Shown here one piece after another: positions 6,030 to 13,730 of a DNA stretch of 16,539 nucleotides. A program made the position numbers and the translations under genes. Under the pieces are notes generated by a model, which searched no databases, had not been told where the DNA came from, and saw only the letters and a program-made list of their open reading frames with translations. Each line of letters opens with the position of its first letter. Position 1 is the first letter of the stretch. This stretch comes from UBA2108 sp002713215 (lineage in GTDB: Bacteria; Bacteroidota; Bacteroidia; Flavobacteriales_G; Salibacteraceae), in NCBI GenBank assembly GCA_937891015.1, contig CALAPY010000103.1:1-16539 (forward strand), written 5' to 3'.

Positions 6030-7529
6030 CTAGTTTTTAACCAGCCTTAAGGAGGTAATATTCTGCCCCTCAACAACCTGAAACAGGTATATTCCGGACT
6101 TTAACGAATTCAAGTCCAATTCTTCGTACTCACTTTTACTGTGTTTCTCATAGATGGTCTTCCCGGTGAGATCCAGAACAGTAATTTTAGCATTGTTTTC
6201 AAGCCCTTCAATGGTTAGGATTTCGCTAAATGGATTTGGGAATACCTTAAATGATGAGTGAACAACCTTTTCAATTCCAACCGTAGAACCAATGCCTATA
6301 GTGGTATCCTTTTTACACCCGTTATCGTCAGTAACCGTAATTTTATGATCGCCACCTACAAGATCACTTGCAATCTTATCTGTAGAAGTAGACTTATCCC
6401 ATGCATAAGAGTATGGTGGTGTTCCGCCCAATACTCCAATTTCAATTTCTCCCGTCCCAGGTAAGGGTCCTTCGTCTTTTTTTGATATTAGAATAAAACT
6501 AATTTTTGCCGGATCTTCCAGGTTTAAATTGGTAGCAGTAGTTTTTGAAGAAATTAAATCCGTTATCGTTACGGTATAGTTTCCTGAGCTCAAATTATTT
6601 ACTGTACTGGTAGACATTCCATTGCTCCATTTATAAGAATAGGTTCCCGTACCACCAGTAGCCTGTACTTTTGCACTTCCATCTGATAGCCCAAAGCAAG
6701 AAGGATTTGATGAATCGGCAATGAAAGAGAAAAGTCCATCAGACAAGAGGAACGAAGCTTCAATTGTATTTCCATCTTTTTCATCTGCAGTGGCTTCGGC
6801 CACCTGATAACCTTCGCCTTTACCAAACCACCTATATGCATGTATGGTATCTCTTTGACTTATAAACGGGGTGCTTATCCAGCCAGCAATGGTATGGCGT
6901 CCAAAAACTTCAATATTTTGTGCCTCTTCGGTATAAAGTTTTAGAACATCAGTGGTATCCTGAGACGTAATTAGTTTGCCATGGCCTTCAACTTTAGAAT
7001 TAAATGCGAAGTGAACCTTTACCCTAATTTTGTCAAAACTTAAAGCGGTTATTACCGTGTCCACAATGGTATCAATAAATGTTTGCGAAGAGAAAACATC
7101 ATTGTAGTCCATAGGAAATTCAAGCAGTTTCACATTAGGGTTAAAATTAAAAGTTAACCCTGGGCTTCCTTGCACCAGTTGTTGATTGGCAATTCCGTCA
7201 AGAATAAGAGAGTCTTTACCTTTAATGAGATAAGATTCACCATAACTACTACTCGTCAGTTTAAAGCTGGAGTTAGGAAACAAGCTATCAATAGGGTAAA
7301 CTGACTTATTAATCGCGCGTGCTTTTGCACCGGAAAGTGAATCAACAGATAGATTGGAGAAATCCCAGGTGGAGTTTGCACCTCCTTTGACATCTACAAC
7401 CGAAGGGTTTTTTCCAACAACAATAGTAAAGGTGTCTCCTGCACTTGCGAAGTCAGAACTGTCTATTGTAATTTGAGCCACTCCCTGAATGGCCATCAAT
7501 AAAACTGTAAGTATGTAAGTGAATTTCAT
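6030..7529 (-). CDS. Secreted protein with SprB-type repeats and type A T9SS sorting domain
   Basis: 499 residues. Signal peptide at 1-18 (MKFTYILTVLLMAIQGVA). Residues 19-270 are a beta-rich region I do not recognise, with many D-[ST] turns and no catalytic motif. Two SprB-like repeats follow: 273-340 (NPSCFGLSDGSAKVQATGG ... YSYKWSNG ... GNYTVTITD; this copy lacks the usual NGC) and 341-413 (GGTPPYSYAW ... HKITVTDDNGC). Residues 426-499 are a Por secretion/type A sorting domain (FKVFPNPFSEILTIEG, ITVLDLTGKTIYE, LKSGIYLFQVV, ending in VKN). T9SS should export it and remove the C-terminal signal. The start lies 24 bp after the stop of the ABC exporter gene on the same strand with no consensus promoter between, so the two may be co-transcribed. 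Binding partner unknown. Confidence 0.88.
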   Translation of the reverse strand: MKFTYILTVLLMAIQGVAQITIDSSDFASAGDTFTIVVGKNPSVVDVKGGANSTWDFSNLSVDSLSGAKARAINKSVYPIDSLFPNSSFKLTSSSYGESYLIKGKDSLILDGIANQQLVQGSPGLTFNFNPNVKLLEFPMDYNDVFSSQTFIDTIVDTVITALSFDKIRVKVHFAFNSKVEGHGKLITSQDTTDVLKLYTEEAQNIEVFGRHTIAGWISTPFISQRDTIHAYRWFGKGEGYQVAEATADEKDGNTIEASFLLSDGLFSFIADSSNPSCFGLSDGSAKVQATGGTGTYSYKWSNGMSTSTVNNLSSGNYTVTITDLISSKTTATNLNLEDPAKISFILISKKDEGPLPGTGEIEIGVLGGTPPYSYAWDKSTSTDKIASDLVGGDHKITVTDDNGCKKDTTIGIGSTVGIEKVVHSSFKVFPNPFSEILTIEGLENNAKITVLDLTGKTIYEKHSKSEYEELDLNSLKSGIYLFQVVEGQNITSLRLVKN

Positions 7530-7553
7530 AGTTTAATAGTTAATTATAATACG

Positions 7554-9401
7554 TTAATCAAAGCTTTGTAGTTGGGAAAGCTTAAAATATGTGCCTTTTC
7601 TCTCCAGTAATTCGCTGTGTGTTCCTGACTCAACAATTTTTCCTTCCTCCAAAACGATTATTCGGGAAGCATTTTGGATGGTGCTAAGTCTATGCGCAAT
7701 AACCAGAGAGGTTCGATTCTTCATCAAATTATTTAAAGCATTTTGCACCAGTTTTTCCGATTCTGTATCCAAGGCGGAAGTAGCCTCATCAAGGATAAGA
7801 ATTGGCGGGTTTTTTAGTACCGCCCGAGCAATGCTGATTCTTTGTTTTTGACCACCCGATAATTTGCTACCACCATCGCCAATGTTAGTGTCATAGCCAT
7901 TTGGAAACCCTGAAATGAAGTTATGAGCGTTGGCCACTTTAGCGGCTTGTTCTACTTCCTCTTTACTTACATTGTCAACCCCAAAGGCAATGTTATTGAA
8001 TATGGTGTCGTTGAATAAAATGGACTGTTGAGTAACAACTCCAAGTTGGTTGCGAATACTCCTGATCGTTAATTCCTTAATGGATTTGCCATCAATTACA
8101 ACATCTCCTTTCTCAACATCATGAAATCGCGGAATTAAGTCTGCCAAGGTAGACTTGCCTCCTCCGCTGGAACCTACCAATGCTATTGTTTCTCCTTTTT
8201 TAATGGTGAGGTTTATCCCTTTCAAAACATAATCCTCACCGTATTTAAACCAAACATCTTTAAGCGATATTTCACTGCTAAACGGTTGGGTGTCAACGGC
8301 ATTCTCTTTGTCCTTTATTTTAACCGGTGCATTGATAATGTCTCCTAATCGGTCTGCGCTTGCAGCACCCCTTTGAACATTGTACCAGGCTTTGGACAAA
8401 CCTTTAGCCGGAGCAATAATTTGAGAAAAAATTAACGTGAAGGCTATAAATACTGATGCGCTTATGCCATCACTAAGCACTAACTTTCCTCCAAACCATA
8501 GTATAACAATCAGAATTATTATTCCAAAAAACTCACTTAATGGAGATGCCAAATCACGCCGTCTGTATACCTTAACCATAAGGTTGAAAAAATTGACGTT
8601 CTGCTTATGATATTTGTCGTAGGTTTTATTTTCTGCATTGAATGCCTTAATTATTCTAAGACCAGAAAGCGTTTCTTCCAATGTAGATAAAATTTGACCC
8701 GACATAGCCTGACCCTCTTCCGAGGTTTTCTTTAAGCTGTTGCCAACCTTACCAATAACCAGACCAGTAACTGGTAATAAAATGAATACAAATACGGTTA
8801 GTTCCGGGCTCATATAAACCATGGTCCCCAGAAACAGAATTATGTTTACCGGCTCCCTGAATATCATTTCAATGCCAAGAAGTACAGACCATTCAATTTC
8901 AATAACATCGTTACTCAGCCTGGAGATGATATCCCCTTTTCTTTCTTCACTGTAGTAGGAAAGTGGTAAATGAAGAAGCTTGGCAAAGGTATTTTCCCTT
9001 AATTCTTTTAAAACACCCATTCTGACTTTTGCCATGCTAAACAAGGCTAAATACCCAAATAGATTTTTAAAGAAAAACAAGAGACCAATAATTATACAAA
9101 GAAGTATCAGGGCATCAAACTTACCTTGATCCAGACTACTGCTTTCGACAATGGTTTTTGAGAGGTAAAAATTGAAGTTGTCGATCAGGCTATCTATTGA
9201 AAAGGTCAGTTCCTGAGGGCCATTGGCGTAGAATGTGTTGTATTCTGCTTCCTTTTTCAAAAAAATCAGATCAAGAAAAGGAATTAACATGGTAATCGAG
9301 AACAATGAAAATACAACTGCCAACAGATTAAAGGCTATGTTAAGTACTACATAACCCTTGTATGGCAAGGCAAACCTTAAGATTTTAGCCAAATTTTTCA
9401 C
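7554..9401 (-). CDS. MsbA-like ABC exporter (fused membrane and ATPase domains)
   Basis: 615 residues from a GTG start (minus strand 9401-9399), chosen because VKNLAKILRFALPYKGY aligns with the usual beginning of this Bacteroidota family (MKNxxRIL...PYKGY) and because a TATATTTG promoter element lies just upstream. An ATG at 9443 would add 14 residues across that element. Membrane domain at about 1-360, with hydrophobic helices near 20-45, 95-125, 180-220 and 290-330. ATPase domain at 375-615: Walker A GSSGGGKST (410-418), Q-loop Q458/Q459, signature LSGGQ (514-518), Walker B ILILDE (534-539), H-loop H570. All motifs are intact, so it should work as a homodimeric type IV exporter in the inner membrane. 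MsbA-type proteins flip lipid A precursors or export drugs or lipids; the substrate cannot be read from sequence. It is divergent from rbfA. Confidence 0.9.
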   Translation of the reverse strand: MKNLAKILRFALPYKGYVVLNIAFNLLAVVFSLFSITMLIPFLDLIFLKKEAEYNTFYANGPQELTFSIDSLIDNFNFYLSKTIVESSSLDQGKFDALILLCIIIGLLFFFKNLFGYLALFSMAKVRMGVLKELRENTFAKLLHLPLSYYSEERKGDIISRLSNDVIEIEWSVLLGIEMIFREPVNIILFLGTMVYMSPELTVFVFILLPVTGLVIGKVGNSLKKTSEEGQAMSGQILSTLEETLSGLRIIKAFNAENKTYDKYHKQNVNFFNLMVKVYRRRDLASPLSEFFGIIILIVILWFGGKLVLSDGISASVFIAFTLIFSQIIAPAKGLSKAWYNVQRGAASADRLGDIINAPVKIKDKENAVDTQPFSSEISLKDVWFKYGEDYVLKGINLTIKKGETIALVGSSGGGKSTLADLIPRFHDVEKGDVVIDGKSIKELTIRSIRNQLGVVTQQSILFNDTIFNNIAFGVDNVSKEEVEQAAKVANAHNFISGFPNGYDTNIGDGGSKLSGGQKQRISIARAVLKNPPILILDEATSALDTESEKLVQNALNNLMKNRTSLVIAHRLSTIQNASRIIVLEEGKIVESGTHSELLERKGTYFKLSQLQSFD

Positions 9402-9405
9402 GCGG

Positions 9406-9413
9406 CAAATATA
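9406..9413 (-). promoter_or_regulatory. -7 element (TATATTTG) abutting the ABC exporter start codon
   Basis: The minus strand reads TATATTTG, a full TAnnTTTG match, followed by CCGC and the GTG at 9401. Transcription would start at or within a few bases of the start codon, predicting a leaderless or nearly leaderless mRNA. No TTTG -33 is seen at 17-23 bases upstream, so the promoter call rests on the -7 alone. Confidence 0.4.
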
Positions 9414-9485
9414 TGTCCAATTGTATTGCTCATAAGCTGCCATGAATACCGTTACTCACAAAAGAGTTTAAAACTTGTGATTAGA

Positions 9486-9493
9486 TACTTTTG
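9486..9493 (+). promoter_or_regulatory. -7 element (TACTTTTG) abutting the rbfA start codon
   Basis: TACTTTTG at 9486-9493 fits TAnnTTTG and is followed by CAGGC and the rbfA ATG at 9499. The expected start point is within 2-3 bases of the ATG. No good TTTG -33 is present; the nearest is GTTTA at 9466-9470, too close. It mirrors the element on the opposite strand at 9406-9413. Confidence 0.4.
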
Positions 9494-9498
9494 CAGGC

Positions 9499-9837
9499 AT
9501 GAGCACCTTAAGACAAAGCAAAGTTGAAACTCTTCTTAAAAGAGACATGAGTGTAATATTACAGCAGCATGCTCGTGATTTTGGAATCAGGGAAATGGTT
9601 TCTGTCACAATTATCCGAATAAGCCCTGATCTTTCATTTGCTAAAGTGTACCTGAGCATATTTCCGGGTGATAAGGCAGAGGAAGTCTTGCAAAAAGTTA
9701 AGGATAAGTCAAGTCAAATTCGAGGAATTCTTGGAAATAAAATTGGGAAGCAGGTACGCATTGTTCCCAGTTTAGCATTCTACATTGACGACAGTCTGGA
9801 TTATGCTGAGAGAATTGATAATCTTTTGAAAAAGTAA
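9499..9837 (+). CDS. rbfA: Ribosome-binding factor A
   Basis: 112 residues, the usual RbfA size. It has the family layout: N-terminal helix with RQSKVETLLKRDMSVILQQ, the KH-like core with MVSVTIIRISPDLSFAKVYLSIFP, and a C-terminal SQIRGILGNKIGKQVRIVPSLAFYIDDSLDYAERID containing the conserved P-x-L-x-F-x-x-D-x-S region. RbfA binds the immature 30S subunit and is needed for 16S rRNA 5'-end maturation and cold growth. The start is fixed by alignment with the family and by a promoter element only 5 bases upstream. The downstream permease begins 15 bases after the stop; I recall the rbfA-permease order from other Bacteroidota, which suggests an operon. Confidence 0.93.
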   Translation: MSTLRQSKVETLLKRDMSVILQQHARDFGIREMVSVTIIRISPDLSFAKVYLSIFPGDKAEEVLQKVKDKSSQIRGILGNKIGKQVRIVPSLAFYIDDSLDYAERIDNLLKK

Positions 9838-9852
9838 CATCCTACCATTCCC

Positions 9853-11067
9853 TTGAATGTCTCCTGGTATATAGCGAAGCGGTATTTTTTCACCAAAAAA
9901 TCACACAACATAATTAACCTGATTTCCAGCATCTCCATGTTTGGTATTGGAATTGGCGCAATGGCTCTGGTTGTTGTATTGTCCGCCTTTAACGGGATTG
10001 AAAAACTGGTTGAAGGATTGTACACATCTTTTGATCCGGATATAAGAATTGAAGCTCAGGTTGGGAAAACATTTAGTTGGGACGATTTTCCAGAGACTAA
10101 AGTGAGAGGGCTGGCCGACGTTGAATTTGTATCCAAATCATTAGAGGAAACCGTTTTAATGAAATATCGGGATGCTCAATATTTTGTAACCATAAAGGGA
10201 GTAGAGGACGAATACCTCAAAATGACCGAATTGGATAGCAATCTATTTGATGGTCAGCTCAAGCTAAAAGAAGGAAATAATAACTATACAATTTTGGGCT
10301 ATGGCGTTGCCGATCAGCTTAATATTTTCCTCTCACACATCTTTGAACCCATAAAGGTGTATGCGGCCAAACGAGGTGCAAAACCTTCGAACCTTCAGGA
10401 GTCTTTTATGATTGATTTAATCTATCCTTCAGGGATTTTTGCTGTCAATCCCGAGTTTGATTTTAAATATGCACTCGCTCCGTATGAATTCACAGAGGCA
10501 ATTCTACAGCAATCTGGAAAAGTGTCGAGCGTTGAATTGGGACTCAGAAATGGTAGTGATGATAGAATGGTTCAGGCCAAATTGCAGGAAATGCTAGGTG
10601 GTGACTATGTAGTTAAAACGCGCTTTGAGCTCAACGAAATACTCTATCAAACCAATCAAACCGAAAAATGGATAACGTTTTTAATTCTTTCCTTCATTTT
10701 ACTAATTGCGGCGTTTAATTTAATTGGTTCACTTACGGTTCTTATCATTGATAAACGTGAAGATCTTTTTGTTTTACAAGCTCTAGGGGCGAGTAAGAAA
10801 CTAATAAAGCGCCTGTTTTTACTGGAAGGAATGCTGATTAGTTCAATTGGTGGTGGAGTTGGAATGCTCCTTGGGTTGATCTTATGCCTGGTTCAAAAAC
10901 ACATAGGACTGCTGAAACTCCAGGAAGGAACCATCGCAGAATTTTACCCAATCGAATTAGAATTTTTAGATTTTTGCGCCGTTGGTGGAATGGTGCTTTT
11001 AATTGGTTTCCTGGCTGCTTATTTTCCGGCTCGATTTGCGGTAAATAAATATTTGATAAAAGTTTGA
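9853..11067 (+). CDS. LolC/LolE-like (FtsX-fold) ABC transporter permease, TTG start
   Basis: 404 residues, the usual length for LolC/E-type permeases. One N-terminal membrane helix (about 24-44), a long periplasmic domain (45-270), then three C-terminal helices (about 274-297, 323-346, 372-393) containing the FtsX-fold region DKREDLFVLQALGASKKLI and the final AYFPARFAVNKYL. The first residues, xNVSWYIAKRYFF, match the usual family start, and the only available start there is TTG at 9853: the frame is closed by a stop at 9835-9837, and the ATG at 9857 is out of frame. LolC/E extract lipoproteins from the inner membrane for outer membrane delivery with the LolD ATPase. No ATPase gene is adjacent, so the lipoprotein substrate is inferred from family. 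It follows rbfA by 15 bp and precedes the peptidase by 6 bp. Confidence 0.87.
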   Translation: MNVSWYIAKRYFFTKKSHNIINLISSISMFGIGIGAMALVVVLSAFNGIEKLVEGLYTSFDPDIRIEAQVGKTFSWDDFPETKVRGLADVEFVSKSLEETVLMKYRDAQYFVTIKGVEDEYLKMTELDSNLFDGQLKLKEGNNNYTILGYGVADQLNIFLSHIFEPIKVYAAKRGAKPSNLQESFMIDLIYPSGIFAVNPEFDFKYALAPYEFTEAILQQSGKVSSVELGLRNGSDDRMVQAKLQEMLGGDYVVKTRFELNEILYQTNQTEKWITFLILSFILLIAAFNLIGSLTVLIIDKREDLFVLQALGASKKLIKRLFLLEGMLISSIGGGVGMLLGLILCLVQKHIGLLKLQEGTIAEFYPIELEFLDFCAVGGMVLLIGFLAAYFPARFAVNKYLIKV

Positions 11068-11073
11068 TATAGT

Positions 11074-12210
11074 ATGAAAAAATTAATTCCATTTATATTG
11101 GTTGTGGCCCCTCTAATGACCTGGGCACAAGAAACAAGTATTAAGCAGGAAGATGAAGGGTTTGCTTTTACAGGTGTAATTGACCTGGAAGCTACCGAAG
11201 TGAAAAATCAGAATAAATCGGGTACCTGTTGGAGCTTTGGGGGAGTTTCTTTGTTTGAATCAGAGATGATTAGAATGGGACTCGATCCAGTTAATATTTC
11301 TGAAATGTTCGTTGTGCGAAAAGCATACGAAATGAAAGCAGAAAGGTATGTGCGAATGCATGGTAAGGCCCAGTTTGGTCCTGGTGGGCAATTCCATGAT
11401 ATTATTGAAGTTGTAAAGAAATATGGAATGCTTTTGGAAGCTGAATATGGCGGTCAGCCAATTGCCTACGGCAAACCCCATCATAACGAGATGGACGCCA
11501 TGGCAAGAGCCATGGTTAATGTTGTTGTGAAAAACCCGAATCGTAAACTATCACCACACTGGAAAACCGCATATAGTAATATTTTGGATGCCTATTTGGG
11601 AGAGTTACCAGCCTCAGAAGAAATTCCCTTAAAAAGAGCAGAAGAGTTGGGGTTAGATTGGAACAAATACATAGAAATTACGTCGTTTTCTCATCTGCCT
11701 TATTACGAAAAATCTGTTTTGTTAATTCCGGACAACTGGACCTACTCCTCGTATTACAACATTCCGTTGAATGATCTTCTTAGTGTTGTTAAAAATGCTC
11801 TAAAAGCAGGCTATACTGTAGGCTGGGATGCGGATGTTAGTGATAGAGGTTTCTCTTTTAAAAACGGTGTTGCTATTTATCCGAATGAAGATTGGGCCTT
11901 GATGAGCAAAGATCGCAGAAAGGTCATTTTTGATAAACCAGGTGAAGAAAAGATGGTTTCGGAAGAAGAGCGCCAGGAACTTTACGATAATTATTCAACT
12001 ACCGATGATCACCTTATGCACATAACCGGAATTTCAACCGATCAAAATGGCAAAACTTATTTCAAAGTAAAAAACTCTTGGGGCACTGGTAGGAACGAAT
12101 ATGGTGGCTACATCTATGTTTCGGAGGCTTACTTTGCAGCTAAAACCGTTGCGATCATGCTTCATAAGGATGGGGTTGAAAAAGGAATAGCAAAAAAGTT
12201 GAAATTTTAG
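11074..12210 (+). CDS. Exported C1B (bleomycin hydrolase/aminopeptidase C-like) cysteine peptidase
   Basis: 378 residues. A signal peptide at 1-18 (MKKLIPFILVVAPLMTWA) sends it to the periplasm or beyond; classical PepC/bleomycin hydrolases are cytosolic. Papain-fold active site residues are visible: oxyanion Q46 and nucleophile C52 in NQNKSGTCWSF, H313 in DDHLMHITG, and N334 in KVKNSWG. The long insert between Cys and His, and NISEMFVVRKAYEMKAERYV after the Cys, fit family C1B rather than papain C1A. It is shorter than the roughly 450 residues typical of PepC. No T9SS sorting domain is present at the C-terminus (ends KGIAKKLKF). The start follows the permease stop by 6 bp, indicating co-transcription with rbfA and the permease. 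Its stop is 3 bases from that of the convergent aspartate kinase. Probable role: periplasmic peptide turnover. Confidence 0.88.
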   Translation: MKKLIPFILVVAPLMTWAQETSIKQEDEGFAFTGVIDLEATEVKNQNKSGTCWSFGGVSLFESEMIRMGLDPVNISEMFVVRKAYEMKAERYVRMHGKAQFGPGGQFHDIIEVVKKYGMLLEAEYGGQPIAYGKPHHNEMDAMARAMVNVVVKNPNRKLSPHWKTAYSNILDAYLGELPASEEIPLKRAEELGLDWNKYIEITSFSHLPYYEKSVLLIPDNWTYSSYYNIPLNDLLSVVKNALKAGYTVGWDADVSDRGFSFKNGVAIYPNEDWALMSKDRRKVIFDKPGEEKMVSEEERQELYDNYSTTDDHLMHITGISTDQNGKTYFKVKNSWGTGRNEYGGYIYVSEAYFAAKTVAIMLHKDGVEKGIAKKLKF

Positions 12211-12213
12211 TAG

Positions 12214-13470
12214 TTATTCCTGAAGGTTACGCATCAGTAGTTTTAACGTACTTCTGGTTTTTTGTTCCAATAAAACTTCGTGATTTTTTGTCATTTCACT
12301 TAGGCTGGTCACGTCATAATGCCTAATAGTAAGTAGTTCCAAATTAGCATTATAAAGTACACGATAATTTTTCTGAAAATCAGATACAACCTGTTCAATT
12401 CTTTTCTTTTCGTAGTCCAGGCAAATGGAGAAATTAATGGCCGAGTTCTGCATTATGTTTACCTCCAATTTATTTGAATGCAGGATATCAAAAACGTCAC
12501 TTAAATGCTGTTCTTCCAGGAAGTCAAAATCTTTTCTGGAAAGCGAAATCAAGACCTGGTTTGGTTTATAAATAAATATAGGCATAAGGCCATCATCAGT
12601 AGTGTCGTTGTTTACCATAGTACCATCTTCCGAAGGATTCATAAAAGACCTGACTTTCAATGGAATGTTTTTGTTCTGTAGCGGCTTGATGGTCTTGGGA
12701 TGGATAATAGTCGCACCGTAGAACGACAATTCTATGGCTTCTTTGTACGAGATATGATCCAATTTTTTGGGATCATTGAAGTACCTGGGGTCTGCGTTGA
12801 GTATGCCTGGTACGTCCTTCCAAACGGTAACATCTTTGGCATTAAGCATGTTACCTAATACAGCGGCCGAATAATCTGACCCTTCTCTGCCTAGCGTAGT
12901 CATTAAGTTACCGGAAGTTCCACCAATAAACCCTTGGGTAACAAATATGGCAGTACTATCACCAATTGCGTTTTGTGTGTTTTTTTCACTTTCTTCCCAA
13001 TTAACGACTGCTTTTCTAAATCGTGAGTCCGTGATAAGAATTTTTCGAATGTCCAACCAATTGGTATTGATTCCTGACAAACTCAAATAGCTGCTTAGTA
13101 TTTTTGAAGAAAGCAATTCACCAATGGGAACAATTTGATCGTAAGTTTTGTCATAATCCTTTTCCGGATCATTTTTCAAATAAAGCTCCACGTAATCACA
13201 GATCTTTTGAAAGGTAGGCCAGATCTCATTCTTTTCGTCCGGAAACAATTCATGCAAAATGTTTTTATGGTAGTCGAAGACATTCCTTAAAGGAGCGTTA
13301 TAGTCCTCTTTATTGAAATAGTCGTTTACTACGTGCTCCAGTTTGTTGGTGGTCTTTCCCATTGCCGAGATCACAATTACCAACGACTTTTCTTTCTTTA
13401 CAATCGCACATACATTTTTAATCGATTCAGCGTCCTTTACGGAAGCACCACCAAATTTGAAAACCTTCAT
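12214..13470 (-). CDS. lysC: Aspartate kinase (monofunctional)
   Basis: 418 residues. Phosphorylates L-aspartate with ATP, the first step toward lysine, threonine, methionine and diaminopimelate. Amino acid kinase domain at about 1-285: KFGGAS (5-10), the catalytic TTLGREGSDYSAA (191-203), VWKDVPGI (216-223) and GATIIHPKT (252-260). The C-terminal region (about 300-418) is ACT-like (VLISLSRKDFDFLEEQHLSDVF ...) and probably mediates feedback control, though the effector cannot be read. There is no homoserine dehydrogenase fusion. The symbol is the common one for monofunctional aspartokinases; thrA- or ask-type naming is equally possible. A -7 motif lies 46 bases upstream, with a 12-bp inverted repeat immediately beyond it. 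Confidence 0.92.
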   Translation of the reverse strand: MKVFKFGGASVKDAESIKNVCAIVKKEKSLVIVISAMGKTTNKLEHVVNDYFNKEDYNAPLRNVFDYHKNILHELFPDEKNEIWPTFQKICDYVELYLKNDPEKDYDKTYDQIVPIGELLSSKILSSYLSLSGINTNWLDIRKILITDSRFRKAVVNWEESEKNTQNAIGDSTAIFVTQGFIGGTSGNLMTTLGREGSDYSAAVLGNMLNAKDVTVWKDVPGILNADPRYFNDPKKLDHISYKEAIELSFYGATIIHPKTIKPLQNKNIPLKVRSFMNPSEDGTMVNNDTTDDGLMPIFIYKPNQVLISLSRKDFDFLEEQHLSDVFDILHSNKLEVNIMQNSAINFSICLDYEKKRIEQVVSDFQKNYRVLYNANLELLTIRHYDVTSLSEMTKNHEVLLEQKTRSTLKLLMRNLQE

Positions 13471-13515
13471 TTCTGTGTTTTATTCAATTTCAACGAAAAA
13501 TTTTAGATTTTGCCC

Positions 13516-13523
13516 CAAAAATA
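13516..13523 (-). promoter_or_regulatory. Candidate -7 element (TATTTTTG) of the aspartate kinase gene
   Basis: The minus strand reads TATTTTTG, fitting TAnnTTTG, with an expected leader of about 40 bases. A possible -33 (ATTG, minus strand) is only 15 bases upstream, so the match is weaker than at 3390 or 5148. The inverted repeat 13527-13587 fills the spacer and -33 region. Confidence 0.4.
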
Positions 13524-13526
13524 ACC

Positions 13527-13587
13527 CCATGCTAAATGCAATTTTCCATCGCTGGCATCACTTACTCACATCAGACATTTAGCATGG
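13527..13587. repeat. 12-bp perfect inverted repeat between aspartate kinase and the SprB-repeat gene
   Basis: CCATGCTAAATG (13527-13538) and CATTTAGCATGG (13576-13587) are exact reverse complements, 37 bases apart. The left arm lies 3 bases beyond the aspartate kinase -7 motif. It could be a pair of operator half-sites bound by a looping or elongated repressor, or an RNA hairpin. No target-site duplication or transposon sequence is visible around it. The remaining intergenic sequence (13588-13730) shows no consensus promoter for the plus-strand gene. Confidence 0.55.
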
Positions 13588-13655
13588 AAAAGCTGCTGTA
13601 CAGGACTATCTATTTAATAATATTCGAAAAGATTGTATTTTTACCAGATTATACA

Positions 13656-13672
13656 TGGGTGTAGTATACCCA
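13656..13672 (+). repeat. Small hairpin upstream of the SprB-repeat gene
   Basis: TGGGT (13656-13660) pairs with ACCCA (13668-13672) around GTAGTAT, 58 bases before the ATG at 13731. With only 5 bp of stem it may be chance; it is noted because the gene has no recognisable promoter and this is the only local structure in its leader. Confidence 0.2.
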
Positions 13673-13730
13673 AACGTTAGTAATATTGAAAACGTCTTAT
13701 CAAGAGTCTACTATAAACTATAACTAAAAT

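Noticed and set aside
9443..9443. ATG start for the ABC exporter 42 bases upstream of the chosen GTG.
   Set aside because: The extra residues (MAAYEQYNWTYICR) are unlike the family N-terminus and overlap a consensus -7 element; kept as an alternative only.
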